A stretch of DNA of 64,000 nucleotides from Dichetophora obliterata (Eukaryota; Arthropoda; Insecta; Diptera; Sciomyzidae). The DNA lies in the NCBI GenBank assembly GCA_963920525.1, contig OY986435.1:259739462-259803461 (forward strand), given 5' to 3'. Every line of letters begins with the position of its first letter. The stretch's first letter is position 1. Of this stretch, positions 44,249-54,088 are shown in pieces. The notes beneath the pieces were generated by a model. The model was not told the origin of the DNA, ran no database searches, and was given only the letters and a program-made list of their open reading frames with translations. The position numbers and the translations under genes were made by a program.

Positions 44249-44652
44249 GCACCATCTTCCTTTTTCAAGTAGCTTGGATTAGAGAGAACCGTTGCCAGAA
44301 TTTTCCGAAGCCTTGACGCCTCTGAGGCTTGTGTTACTTTTCACAAAAGGTCCTCAAAGGCTTGACTTTGTGCTTTTCTCAATTCATTCTTGTATTATTT
44401 TAGAGCCACTTTATAGTTCGTCCACGAATCTAAGGATCTAGTGGCCTTTGCCTTATTAAAGAGTTTTCTGGACTTTTACGGAGCTCCTCGATTCCTTTGT
44501 TCCAGGGTGGCTTTTGCTTCGTGTTTTTAATGGACAAGCGGTAACGAGAGCTTTGTTAATGGAATTTGTGAGATTATCCACTAGGTAGTCTAGCGATAGC
44601 TTACAGGAGGGACGACTGAATGGTTCAGTTGAGAGATCTCTTTTTAACGTGT

Positions 44653-45359
44653 CTAAGTAAAGATCCCAGTTAACTTTTTGAGATTGCGAAAGCTGCTCGA
44701 TTTTGTAGCAAAATCATCAACATCAAAGAGAATATGTCTATGATCTGAAAAAGAGTGTTCTTTTGAAACTCTCCAGTTAGTTATTCTATTAGATATATGG
44801 TCAGAGGCAAGGGTGATATCTAAGACTTTCTGCCTGTTACTAATAATTAAGGTTGGTTCATTACCAACATTACTTATGTTTAGATTGGAAGATAAAAAGA
44901 TACTCACCCCGTTCGTTGGTTTCTGAATTTTCCCAAATCACGTGATGAGCATTTGCATCGCACCCTATGAAGAGGTCTCTTGATTCCGATGCTGCAGTGG
45001 AAAACAGTTTTGTCACGTTGTCATCTAGGAGGAACTCGTGATCATGCGCAAGATATGCTGAAATGAGCCACAGGCTGCCTTGCCCATCCCGGCGCTTATG
45101 GCCACGGTATCGTTATTACTGAAATTAGAAAGAGTAAATGCGCTCAAAGTTTTTTGAATAGAAAACACGTTCTTGGCCTACCTTATGATTTGGTATACAC
45201 TAGCGTATAGGCTGGAGTCGTGAGTCCGCATGCCAGGCCGCTGACTAACCACGGCTCCTGCATCAGGACGATGTCATCTCCGTTCTTGGAAAGACGGAGG
45301 TTTAGGCTGGCGGAAGCAGCCTTCGAGTGATGGTGGTTAATTCGAACTACTCTCAACAT
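44653..45359 (-). pseudogene. LINE ORF2 endonuclease
   Basis: ORF2 starts MLRVVRINHHHSKAASA at 45359, overlapping the end of ORF1 in another frame. Next come IVLMQEPWLVSG and, in a shifted frame near 44950, IGCDANAHHVIWENS. At 44653-44907 are VLDITLASDHISNRI and HSFSDHRHILFDVD, the C-terminal catalytic SDH of apurinic-type endonucleases. Frames change twice. Confidence 0.8.
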
Positions 45360-46387
45360 CAAGGCTGCTAGGAGACACCTTTATCTCCACGACTGTCGTG
45401 TCGGACTCATCGTTCGATTTTAGGAGGTTATACTTTAGGGAGAACAACCCGAAGGTCTGCGCCAGTTCTGCTATGGAGCTTATGCTTTCAGATACTGGTG
45501 CAGGTGAGCAGGTTTGAGTGGAAGAGGCATCTTCAATTGGGTTGGAAGCCTGCACTTCCTCCAATGATGCCTCATCATTCTTGTATATCCTCAATACGAT
45601 AGATGAGAAACTAAAGTCTACCACGAATCGTTTGGATGACAAGAAGGCCAGGTACTTCTGATTGATATCTAAAGTTACCGATCTAAGATCCCCCTTTGAC
45701 CCTTCAACCCGTGCACCTTCCAATTCGTTGTTGGTAGGCCATGGTTTCCAACCTGATCGTATCAAGGATGGTTATCGTACGGTTATCGTATGGTTATCGT
45801 ATACACTAGCGTATAGGCTGGAGTCGTGAGTCCGCATGCCAGGCCGCTGACTAACCACGGCTCCTGCATCAGGACGATGTCATCTCCGTTCTTGGAAAGA
45901 CGGAGGTTTAGGCTGGCGGAAGCAGCCTTCGAGTGATGGTGGTTAATTCGAACTACTCTCAACATCAAGGCTGCTAGGAGACACCTTTATCTCCACGACT
46001 GTCGTGTCGGACTCATCGTTCGATTTTAGGAGGTTATACTTTAGGGAGAACAACCCGAAGGTCTGCGCCAGTTCTGCTATGGAGCTTATGCTTTCAGATA
46101 CTGGTGCAGGTGAGCAGGTTTGAGTGGAAGAGGCATCTTCAATTGGGTTGGAAGCCTGCACTTCCTCCAATGATGCCTCATCATTCTTGTATATCCTCAA
46201 TACGATAGATGAGAAACTAAAGTCTACCACGAATCGTTTGGATGACAAGAAGGCCAGGTACTTCTGATTGATATCTAAAGTTACCGATCTAAGATCCCCC
46301 TTTGACCCTTCAACCCGTGCACCTTCCAATTCGTTGTTGGTAGGCCATGGTTTCCAACCTGATCGTATCAAGGATGGTTATCGTACG
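45194..46387 (-). repeat. 606-bp tandem duplication at the LINE ORF1/ORF2 overlap
   Basis: The sequence TATACACTAGCGTATAGG at 45194 recurs at 45800, and both copies read alike to the CCTGATCGTATCAAGG block at about 45760 and 46366. I saw no differences by eye. The junction carries three copies of GGTTATCGTA. Both copies encode the same ORF1 C-terminal 142 codons. Confidence 0.9.
45337..46371 (-). pseudogene. LINE ORF1, C-terminal part, present twice
   Basis: Two identical 142-codon frames (45337-45765 and 45943-46371) begin IRSGWKPWPTNNELEG and end SSLDVESSSN. They continue the ORF1 begun at 54832 after the inserted gypsy element is removed, with a one-base frame change at the junction. ORF2 begins within the last 30 bases of each copy. 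Confidence 0.7.
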
Positions 46388-46407
46388 GATGGGGATCGTA
46401 TCAAGGA

Positions 46408-47516
46408 TACAAAACAATTTATATTCTAACGATTCCAATATTTAAATGAGAAAGCCGGTGTTTTAAGTTTTCAACTGTAATAAAAATCTGGTTTTATTGT
46501 TATTTTCATTAGTATTTTCTTATATTAGTTCAATAATTATTTACTTAATTATACTGTGACATATATATATTTATATATGTTATATATATATTATAACTTA
46601 ATATAGATCTTATGTTTAATAGCTTCTGACTTCTATACTGAACGGTGGGTACACGTTCCTATGACTTCTATGCTGAACGGTGGGTACACGTTCCTATGAC
46701 TTCTATGCTGAACGGTGGGTACACGTTCCTATGACTGCTATGCTGAACGGTGGGTACACGTTCCTATGACTTCTATGCTGAACAGTGGGTACACGTTCCT
46801 ATGATTTCTATGCTGAACGGTGGGTACACGTTCCTATGACTTCTATGCTGAACGGTGGGTACACGTTCCTATGCCTTCTATGCTGAACGGTGGGTACACG
46901 TTCCTATGATTTCTATGCTGAACGGTGGAGACACGTTCCTATGACTTCTATGCTGAACGGTGGGTACACGTTCCTATGACTTCTACTAGCTGAACGGTGG
47001 GTACACGTTCCTATGACTTTTAACTGAACGGTGGAAACACGTTCCTATAACTACTAGCTGAACGGTGGAAACACGTTCCTATGACTTCTAACTACGTTTG
47101 AAAGGTGGAAACACTTTCGCTAGCTAGTCTCGACATGTGCACGCAGCCGCGCTTGCACCCAGACTGATTTTTGTATGCCAGCGAGTTGCCTTATATATGT
47201 TCTCGCTGTGTTCTGTTTCGCCGTTCATGTGTTTTGTTTTCCCTGCCTGTGTGTGTGTGACTGTGAACATGCCTTTGCATGTTTGTATGTGTGTATTTAT
47301 TATTTATTTACTTATTTATTATAATTACAATGTATTTATAATAATTTGTTGTATTTTATACATTTTATGTATATAATATTTTAATATTTACATTATATAT
47401 TAAATTTAGTTAAACTTATTAAATATACACAATTCATTTACATTGCATTTATTATTACATATCATTATATATATCATTTGTGGGGCACAAATCGTACAAC
47501 AATTTGTGTCCTCACA
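46408..47516 (-). repeat. 3' LTR, 1109 bp, shortened at its U5 end
   Basis: Matches 52980-54088. In minus-strand reading it starts TGTGAGGACACAAATTG and stops at AATTGTTTTGTA, 68 bp before the U5 end seen in the 5' LTR. It contains the 35-bp minisatellite. Confidence 0.88.
46632..47095 (-). repeat. 35-bp minisatellite in the 3' LTR
   Basis: About 13 copies of a 35-base unit with core CTGAACGGTGGGTACACG and TTCCTATGACTTCTATG, with diverging copies at the right (GGTGGAAACACG). The same array with the same variants is in the 5' LTR at about 53206-53665. Confidence 0.92.
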
Positions 47517-47535
47517 CCCCCCCTTTTCTTTCCCC
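47517..47535 (-). promoter_or_regulatory. Polypurine tract
   Basis: In minus-strand reading GGGGAAAGAAAAGGGGGGG directly before the 3' LTR. It primes plus-strand cDNA synthesis in LTR retrotransposons. Confidence 0.85.
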
Positions 47536-48460
47536 GTTGGTGTTGACTTTCGCCTGAGCTCTCTTGTTGATGTCGTCGTTTTCTTCAGACGCACGTTGCT
47601 GATGATGCGGCATGTCACAAGTGCCTGCTGTGGTGACGTTGACTGAGGCGTTAGCTGTAGAGTCGACTTCATGCTACTGCTTTTGTGTTTGCAGCTGCTA
47701 CTGCGCTGCTATGCTGATTTCGATTTAATTTTGCTATTGATTTTGCTGATACAGCGCCGCTATGAGTCTGTTTGCTGCTTTTTGGTGACGTTTCTCTGCC
47801 GTTGCTTTGCTGAGCTAGTGGTGTCGCAACTGCTACTATGATGCTTTGCCGACGCTGCTGTTATGGCGCTGCTGTGATGCTTTTATGACGCTACTGCACT
47901 GCTGTTTTGTTTTTGATGATGCTACAGCGCTGCTATGATGCTTTGGTGACGCAGTTGCTACTGCATTGCTGTGTTACTTTTGATGACGCAGCTGCTACGG
48001 CGCTGCCGTGCTGTTTGGTTGACGCAGCTGCTACTGAGCTCCCGTGCTGTTTTTGTTGACGCCGCTGTTACTGCGCTGCCATGCTGTTTGGTTGACGCAG
48101 CTGCTACTGAGCTGCCGTGTTGCTTCGTTTACGCAGCTTTTAATGTGCTGCCGTGCTGCTTTTTCTTACGCTGATTCTAATGTGCTGCCGCGCTGCTTTT
48201 TCTTACGCTGATTCTAATGTGCTGCCGCGCTGCTTTTGATGACGCAGCTGCTACTGCTCTCCTTTGATGCTTTTGTTGACGCAGCTGCTACTGCGCTTCT
48301 GTGATGCTTTTGTTGACGCAGCTGCTACTGCGCTGCTGTGTTCTCGTGCTGCTTTTGATGGCGCAGGTGCTACTGCGTTTCTGTGATGCTTTTGTTGACG
48401 CAGCTGCTACTGCGCTCCGGTGATGCTTTTGTTGACGCAGCTGCTGCTGCGATGGCAGTT
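47536..48460 (-). repeat. GCTGCTACTGCG-type tandem repeats downstream of and at the end of pol
   Basis: Degenerate repeats of about 60 bases built on GACGCAGCTGCTACTGCGCT. The last pol codons read STKASPERSSSCVNKSITE, and the same peptide style continues out of frame to about 47800. Expansion by slippage is likely. Confidence 0.75.
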
Positions 48461-51400
48461 GGTGACGCTTCCTCCTCTCCATGGTATTCTTTAAGATCGC
48501 TTATATGACTGGTGCGTATTTTTGTTGCTGTAGGGCTTTGGATCCGTACGATGACTGGTGAAATGAAGCTTACTACGGTGTATGGCCCATGATATTTTGG
48601 AGCAAGCTTGGATGCAAAATTGTCGACAGCTTTCGAAAGGTGGTGTTCTTTTACAAGAACTTGGTCGCCAATTTGTGGGCTCCATTTGCGTCGGCGCAAA
48701 TTGTAGTATCTGGCCTGATCCTGAGCTGCGCGTTCCATGTTGCGGCGCACAATTTTAAAGATTTCTTGTAAATGTGATGCTTTCTCGGCAGGTGTCTGAC
48801 TGATTTGTCCGGTGCCTAGGGTATGTTGATCGTAGAGGGCGTTGGGAAGCCTAGGCTCTCTTCCTTGGATCAAGAAGGCGGGACTGTATCCTGTGGAGTC
48901 AGATACGCTTGTGTTGATGGCGAGCGTGACTTCTGGAAGTAACTCATCCCATGTACGGTGGTCGCTGCCGGTAAGTTGTGCTATTACTCTTTTGATGTTA
49001 CGATTTGCTCGCTCGGTGGGATTTTCTTGTGGCGTATATGGTGCCGTGAACTGGTGTCTGATGCCCATTTCACTCAAGAACTTTTTGAAACCTTTTGACG
49101 TGAATTGCGTTCCATTGTCCGTTATAAGAACTTTTGGAATTCCAAAGCGAGCTAGAATACGTTCTCTAAAAGCTTTCTTGAGGGTATCTGTGGTGGCTTT
49201 TCGAAGTGGTATTAGCTCGGCCCATTTTGAAAATTTGTCAAAGAAGACTAATAGCATAGAGTTGCCATGTTTTGACCTGGGCAATGGCCCGACGAAATCG
49301 GCACATAACATGCCCCATGGCTCTTCGGCGATCTGTGTTAGCATTTTCCCTGCGGCCTGCTGCTGGTTTGGCTTGTATTGTTGACATGAGGAGCATTTGC
49401 GTACATACCGGCTTATGTCGCGAAACATGCCTGGCCAGTAGTACCGGTTGGCTACTCTTGCGATGGTCTTGCGGATGCCCATGTGGCCGGCAGTTGGATC
49501 ATCGTGATTTTGTTTAATTACTTGGTCTCGCTGGAAACTTGGTACACACATTTTCCAGGGTGCGCAATCGTCGTCATTTGCATTTGGTATATGGCGGTAT
49601 AGCATTCCATTTTCTCTGATGTAATCCGGATACTTCTCTGGATTTTGTTGAACTTCAGCTTCTCTCTTTGATAACCATTTGCAAACCTGGGCGTTCTCTG
49701 CAGAGGCGTCTGATGTTCGAAGCAGTTTTTCTCGCGGTTGTCGTGATAGCGCGTCGGCTATTACGTTTAATTTTCCCTTCCGGTATTGAATGTCAAATTT
49801 ATGTTGCTGTAGCTCCAGCGCCCACCTGGCTATTCGTCCTGAAGGACTTTCAATGGAATTTAACCATTTCAGGGAAAGGTGATCGGTGATGACCGTGAAT
49901 TGATACCCCTCTAGGTAGGGTCGCATCTTACGGATAGCCCACACGATGGCCAAGCATTCTTTTTCCGTGGCTGAATAATTTTTCTCTGCATTGTTTAGGT
50001 GCCGGCTGGCGTATGCGATGACACGTTCTTGGTCCTCATGGTCCTGAGTGAGAACCGCACCTAGGCCGTAATCACTAGCATCCGTTTGTAGCTTGAACTT
50101 CTTGGTGAAATCTGGACATGCTAGCACTGGAGCTTCGGTCAGTCTAGTTTTTAGTGTTTCGAACGCTTGCTGTTGTTCCTCTCCCCATTTCCAGTGCTTA
50201 CCCTTCTTTAACAATCCTGTGAGTGGGTGCACTACGTTTGAAAATTCCGGTACAAAACGTCTATACCATGAGGCTATTCCAAGGCACCTGCGTAGCTGCT
50301 TTACGTTGGTTGGTGGTTCAAGCTCTTGAATGGCGGCCACCTTGTCCGGGTCAGTGTGAATACCTTGGTCGCTGACGACGTGTCCTAGATACTTTAGCCT
50401 ATTTTTAAAGAATTCGCATTTTTCTACGTTTATTTTTAAATTCGCCGCCTGGAGTCGCCGAAATACTTCCTGGAGATGTCGCATGTGTTCCTCTAGCGAT
50501 GTCCCGATCACTATTATGTCGTCGAGATAGGCAAACGCATGTGGCTCCATGTCGGGTCCTATGACCTGGTCTAGTGCACGTTGAAACGTCGCTGGTGCTG
50601 AGTGTAGCCCAAATGGCATAACGCGCCACTGGTAAAGCCCTCTTCCTGGGACGGTAAATGCCGTGTACGGCTTACTACTCTCCTCCATAGGAATCTGCCA
50701 GTATCCATTTTTCAAGTCGAGCGTGCTTATATATTTGGCGCTTTTGAGCCTATCCAGGATATGGTGGATTCGCGGCAATGGGTACGCATCGGGGATAGAT
50801 TTGGCATTGAGTTGCCGGTAGTCTACACAAAGTCTCCATTTTCCATTTTTCTTTTTGACCAGAACAATGGGCGCACTATGTGGGCTGTTCGACGGCTCGA
50901 TACATCCTTTGTTTATTAGTTCATCAATTTCTTTGTTAATAATTCCTTGTACTGCGGGGTTTCTCGGGAAGTACCTTTGCTTGATTGGGTGTCCATCTTT
51001 CATGATGATCCGATGCGTGGTGATATGTGACAATCCGGTAAGATCTTCGAATTTGTTCAGTTCTGCTTTTAAAAACTCTTCGATTTTCGCTTCGTCGGTT
51101 GGACCTTCCGTACCTAACTTGATTTTCCTGGTGCATAGCCTCCTTGATGCTTCGTGTGGATCACCTGTACTTGATTCCACTTCTTGTGCTTGTACGACTT
51201 TAGCTGCTTCATGTGGACCACCCGTTTTTGATCCAATTACCTCTTTTCGTACAACCGTACAGCATGCCGTTTCTTGTTCTTTATTACCGTTCGTGTTTTC
51301 TTTGAGAGTTATCGCATAATCTCCGCATTGTAACCTTGTTTCCATTTTGACTAGAAAGTCCATACCTAGAATAAGATCGTCGATCACGTCGTGTAGTATG

Positions 51401-51804
51401 ATTAATTCTGTATTGCATTGCCTTCCTCCGAGTTTTATGTTTATAACGAGTTGCTGAGTAACCTCCTTCGTGGTCCCGTCAGCCATTCGTATTCGTGTAG
51501 ATATGTTTTCGAGTTTGCCTGATTTCTTTATTTTACTTGCCAGTGATCTGCTTATGAAACTCCGTGTTGCCCCAGTGTCGATCGTCGCCTTCATCGTGTG
51601 GTTGCCTATTGTGACTAAAGCGACCACGTGGTTCCCGTTTTGCGTGATGTTGTTTAGTTGCGAGGCCGCTGGTTCTGGGTATCCGTTTGTACTCGCCTGG
51701 AACGGTACCCTGGGTAGTTTCCCGATGATTTTCTGCAGCAGTTTCTCGTCAAAATTTCTCTTTTCCCACACTCCCAGCAGAAAATTACAGAAGGGTTTCT
51801 GCAC
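48370..51804 (-). CDS. Gypsy pol polyprotein, open over 1144 codons
   Basis: It overlaps gag by 151 bases in another frame, so expression probably needs a frameshift. Domains in order: protease (KATIDTGATRSFIS, about residue 75); reverse transcriptase (CVDYRQLNAKSIPDAYPLP, LDLKNGYWQIPM, catalytic FAYLDDIIV); RNase H (LQTDASDYGLGAVL, SATEKECLAIVWAIRK, TDHLSLKWL); integrase zinc finger (AGHMGIRKTIARV and CSSCQQYK); integrase core (CADFVGPLPRSK, LITDNGTQFTSKGF, ENPTERANRNIKR). A C-terminal GDQVLVKEHHLS and YHGPYTVV region is followed by a repeat tail. No catalytic residue is visibly missing, so it may be functional. No env frame follows. Confidence 0.93.
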   Translation of the reverse strand: MQKPFCNFLLGVWEKRNFDEKLLQKIIGKLPRVPFQASTNGYPEPAASQLNNITQNGNHVVALVTIGNHTMKATIDTGATRSFISRSLASKIKKSGKLENISTRIRMADGTTKEVTQQLVINIKLGGRQCNTELIILHDVIDDLILGMDFLVKMETRLQCGDYAITLKENTNGNKEQETACCTVVRKEVIGSKTGGPHEAAKVVQAQEVESSTGDPHEASRRLCTRKIKLGTEGPTDEAKIEEFLKAELNKFEDLTGLSHITTHRIIMKDGHPIKQRYFPRNPAVQGIINKEIDELINKGCIEPSNSPHSAPIVLVKKKNGKWRLCVDYRQLNAKSIPDAYPLPRIHHILDRLKSAKYISTLDLKNGYWQIPMEESSKPYTAFTVPGRGLYQWRVMPFGLHSAPATFQRALDQVIGPDMEPHAFAYLDDIIVIGTSLEEHMRHLQEVFRRLQAANLKINVEKCEFFKNRLKYLGHVVSDQGIHTDPDKVAAIQELEPPTNVKQLRRCLGIASWYRRFVPEFSNVVHPLTGLLKKGKHWKWGEEQQQAFETLKTRLTEAPVLACPDFTKKFKLQTDASDYGLGAVLTQDHEDQERVIAYASRHLNNAEKNYSATEKECLAIVWAIRKMRPYLEGYQFTVITDHLSLKWLNSIESPSGRIARWALELQQHKFDIQYRKGKLNVIADALSRQPREKLLRTSDASAENAQVCKWLSKREAEVQQNPEKYPDYIRENGMLYRHIPNANDDDCAPWKMCVPSFQRDQVIKQNHDDPTAGHMGIRKTIARVANRYYWPGMFRDISRYVRKCSSCQQYKPNQQQAAGKMLTQIAEEPWGMLCADFVGPLPRSKHGNSMLLVFFDKFSKWAELIPLRKATTDTLKKAFRERILARFGIPKVLITDNGTQFTSKGFKKFLSEMGIRHQFTAPYTPQENPTERANRNIKRVIAQLTGSDHRTWDELLPEVTLAINTSVSDSTGYSPAFLIQGREPRLPNALYDQHTLGTGQISQTPAEKASHLQEIFKIVRRNMERAAQDQARYYNLRRRKWSPQIGDQVLVKEHHLSKAVDNFASKLAPKYHGPYTVVSFISPVIVRIQSPTATKIRTSHISDLKEYHGEEEASPTAIAAAAASTKASPERSSSCVNKSITETQ

Positions 51805-52778
51805 TCATATTTGTAGTGTCCATCCTGTCCACAATGTCGGCATGCCGTCCGTGGGTAAATTGGGTACTCAGTTTCTTGTGTTATTCTGCGGTGATGCTCT
51901 TCTCGATATCGTGGTATGGCTGCTCTGGTCGGTAGAGGTTCTTTCCGCAGGCTTTCGAAGTCTTCGGCGAGGCTCATCAACTCCTCAAGATTCTCGAAGT
52001 CTTTTCTCTTTATATAGAGCTGATAGTCGTGGAGACTGTTTCGATATATACGCTCTAGCTTGCCTTGCTCAGAGAAATCTGCATGTCGCATTAAATTTTG
52101 TAACTCGATAAGGTATTCCTTGAATTTTTCTCTTGGCCGCTGGTGTCGTTGTCTTATTTCATCTTCCAGATGTTCAAAATATTTAGATGGCAGGAAGAAC
52201 CGTAGAAAATCCCTCTTATATACATTCCATTCCTGCCACTGCCGATTATTGTTGCGGAACCATTTCAGCGCGTTATCTTTTAAAAGTTCGGGCATTGTTC
52301 GAGGTAAGAGGTCCTTGTTTAACCCGTATACTTCGTCTAGCTCCTCTACTCTTTCAATAAATGCCAGTGGTTCCTTTCCACCATCATATTTGAAAGACCA
52401 CTTCCTGACCTGGTCTATTACCGTGGAATATGGTATTTGATGCGCTCCTGCGTGTTCTACGTATCCTGAGTGCGCGGCTCCTGCTTGCTCGTATGACATT
52501 GTCGGGGGGTTTAAATCTTGTTGACCGCCTGTGTGTGATACCGGAAAATTTATTTTTGGTATCTCGGAATTTCTTGCCGGTGATGGTGTCCTCCCGTGTT
52601 TTGCCTCTAGTTCTGCAAGGCGTGGTTGCAGCTCCGGTTTTTGCCCTTGATCTGCGATGAAGGTCGCAAAATTCTTCCTTGCTTCTTGCACCGTTCCTGT
52701 ACTGTCAAACCCAAATTCTTCTGCGTAGCCTTGCAACTCGTCTTTCCTTAAAAAGTACTCCCAGGATGAATTGACCAT
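51654..52778 (-). CDS. Gypsy Gag protein
   Basis: The frame has 374 codons from ATG 52778 (MVNSSWEYFLRKDELQG). Residues 10-50 (LQGYAEEFGFDSTGTVQ) resemble the SAP-like start common in such Gags. The capsid spans about 130-280 (WSFKYDGGKEPLAFIERV, ALKWFRNNNRQWQEW). The nucleocapsid has CRHCGQDGHYKYEC, a full CCHC knuckle, and CWECGKREILTRNC, where the His position is Leu. It packages the RNA into particles. The stop lies inside the pol overlap. Confidence 0.9.
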   Translation of the reverse strand: MVNSSWEYFLRKDELQGYAEEFGFDSTGTVQEARKNFATFIADQGQKPELQPRLAELEAKHGRTPSPARNSEIPKINFPVSHTGGQQDLNPPTMSYEQAGAAHSGYVEHAGAHQIPYSTVIDQVRKWSFKYDGGKEPLAFIERVEELDEVYGLNKDLLPRTMPELLKDNALKWFRNNNRQWQEWNVYKRDFLRFFLPSKYFEHLEDEIRQRHQRPREKFKEYLIELQNLMRHADFSEQGKLERIYRNSLHDYQLYIKRKDFENLEELMSLAEDFESLRKEPLPTRAAIPRYREEHHRRITQETEYPIYPRTACRHCGQDGHYKYECRNPSVIFCWECGKREILTRNCCRKSSGNYPGYRSRRVQTDTQNQRPRN

Positions 52779-52891
52779 TTTCTCGTGTGTTGTTTTACGC
52801 CGATGTTTCTTCTTACTTTATCTTAGCTCTCTGGCTGTAGCTTTGTTCTCTGATTTTCGTGTTTTCCTTTGTTTTTTTTTTTTTTTTTAGA

Positions 52892-52909
52892 GTCCCTGCT
52901 CGGGCGCCA
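52892..52909 (-). promoter_or_regulatory. tRNA-Lys primer binding site
   Basis: In minus-strand reading TGGCGCCCGAGCAGGGAC, two bases after the 5' LTR. This is the canonical complement of the tRNA-Lys 3' end and primes minus-strand cDNA. Confidence 0.92.
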
Positions 52910-52911
52910 TT

Positions 52912-54088
52912 TGTAACGAACCCTTTTTCGTCCGTTACTAGTTTGCTGAGGTAAGCTCAGTGAGTAAACCAAGGGTTCTTACAAAACAATTTATATTCTA
53001 ACGATTCCAATATTTAAATGAGAAAGCCGGTGTTTTAAGTTTTCAACTGTAATAAAAATCTGGTTTTATTGTTATTTTCATTAGTATTTTCTTATATTAG
53101 TTCAATAATTATTTACTTAATTATACTGTGACATATATATATTTATATATGTTATATATATATTATAACTTAATATAGATCTTATGTTTAATAGCTTCTG
53201 ACTTCTATACTGAACGGTGGGTACACGTTCCTATGACTTCTATGCTGAACGGTGGGTACACGTTCCTATGACTTCTATGCTGAACGGTGGGTACACGTTC
53301 CTATGACTGCTATGCTGAACGGTGGGTACACGTTCCTATGACTTCTATGCTGAACAGTGGGTACACGTTCCTATGATTTCTATGCTGAACGGTGGGTACA
53401 CGTTCCTATGACTTCTATGCTGAACGGTGGGTACACGTTCCTATGCCTTCTATGCTGAACGGTGGGTACACGTTCCTATGATTTCTATGCTGAACGGTGG
53501 AGACACGTTCCTATGACTTCTATGCTGAACGGTGGGTACACGTTCCTATGACTTCTACTAGCTGAACGGTGGGTACACGTTCCTATGACTTTTAACTGAA
53601 CGGTGGAAACACGTTCCTATAACTACTAGCTGAACGGTGGAAACACGTTCCTATGACTTCTAACTACGTTTGAAAGGTGGAAACACTTTCGCTAGCTAGT
53701 CTCGACATGTGCACGCAGCCGCGCTTGCACCCAGACTGATTTTTGTATGCCAGCGAGTTGCCTTATATATGTTCTCGCTGTGTTCTGTTTCGCCGTTCAT
53801 GTGTTTTGTTTTCCCTGCCTGTGTGTGTGTGACTGTGAACATGCCTTTGCATGTTTGTATGTGTGTATTTATTATTTATTTACTTATTTATTATAATTAC
53901 AATGTATTTATAATAATTTGTTGTATTTTATACATTTTATGTATATAATATTTTAATATTTACATTATATATTAAATTTAGTTAAACTTATTAAATATAC
54001 ACAATTCATTTACATTGCATTTATTATTACATATCATTATATATATCATTTGTGGGGCACAAATCGTACAACAATTTGTGTCCTCACA
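52912..54088 (-). repeat. 5' LTR, 1177 bp
   Basis: TG..CA borders: TGTGAGGACACA in minus-strand reading from 54088 to GGTTCGTTACA at 52912. It contains the 35-bp minisatellite. The U5-proximal 68 bp (52912-52979) include an inverted pair GAACCC/GGGTTC and are absent from the 3' LTR. Confidence 0.88.

Larger units (their letters stand above)
46408..54088 (-). mobile_element. Young-looking Ty3/gypsy retrotransposon (Osvaldo-like)
   Basis: A 7681-bp element with long LTRs at 46408-47516 (3') and 52912-54088 (5'). The flanking copies are AGGAT on both sides. The primer site complements tRNA-Lys, the polypurine tract is clean, and gag and pol are open. The LTRs look the same by eye over their shared 1109 bp, so insertion was recent. 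The 3' LTR lacks 68 bp present at the U5 end of the 5' LTR. No env-like gene follows pol. LTR length and lysine primer recall Osvaldo of Drosophila (from memory). It interrupts the I/LOA LINE. Confidence 0.9.

Noticed and set aside
46632..47095. A CRISPR-like array (regular 35-bp repeats)
   Set aside because: There are no unique spacers, the units are directly adjacent, and the array lies in both LTRs of a retrotransposon in a fly genome. It is a minisatellite.
47137..47376. A small gene, as the same 79-codon frame occurs again at 53709-53948
   Set aside because: The duplication is explained by the two LTRs. The frame is low-complexity and antisense to the element.
47517..48370. An env-like gene between pol and the 3' LTR
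   Set aside because: The interval is made of GCT-rich tandem repeats with no long frame, signal peptide or membrane segment.
48842..49384. A 180-codon plus-strand gene
   Set aside because: It is antisense to the integrase part of the gypsy pol gene and has no domain of its own. The other plus-strand frames between 48589 and 52660 are shadows in the same way.
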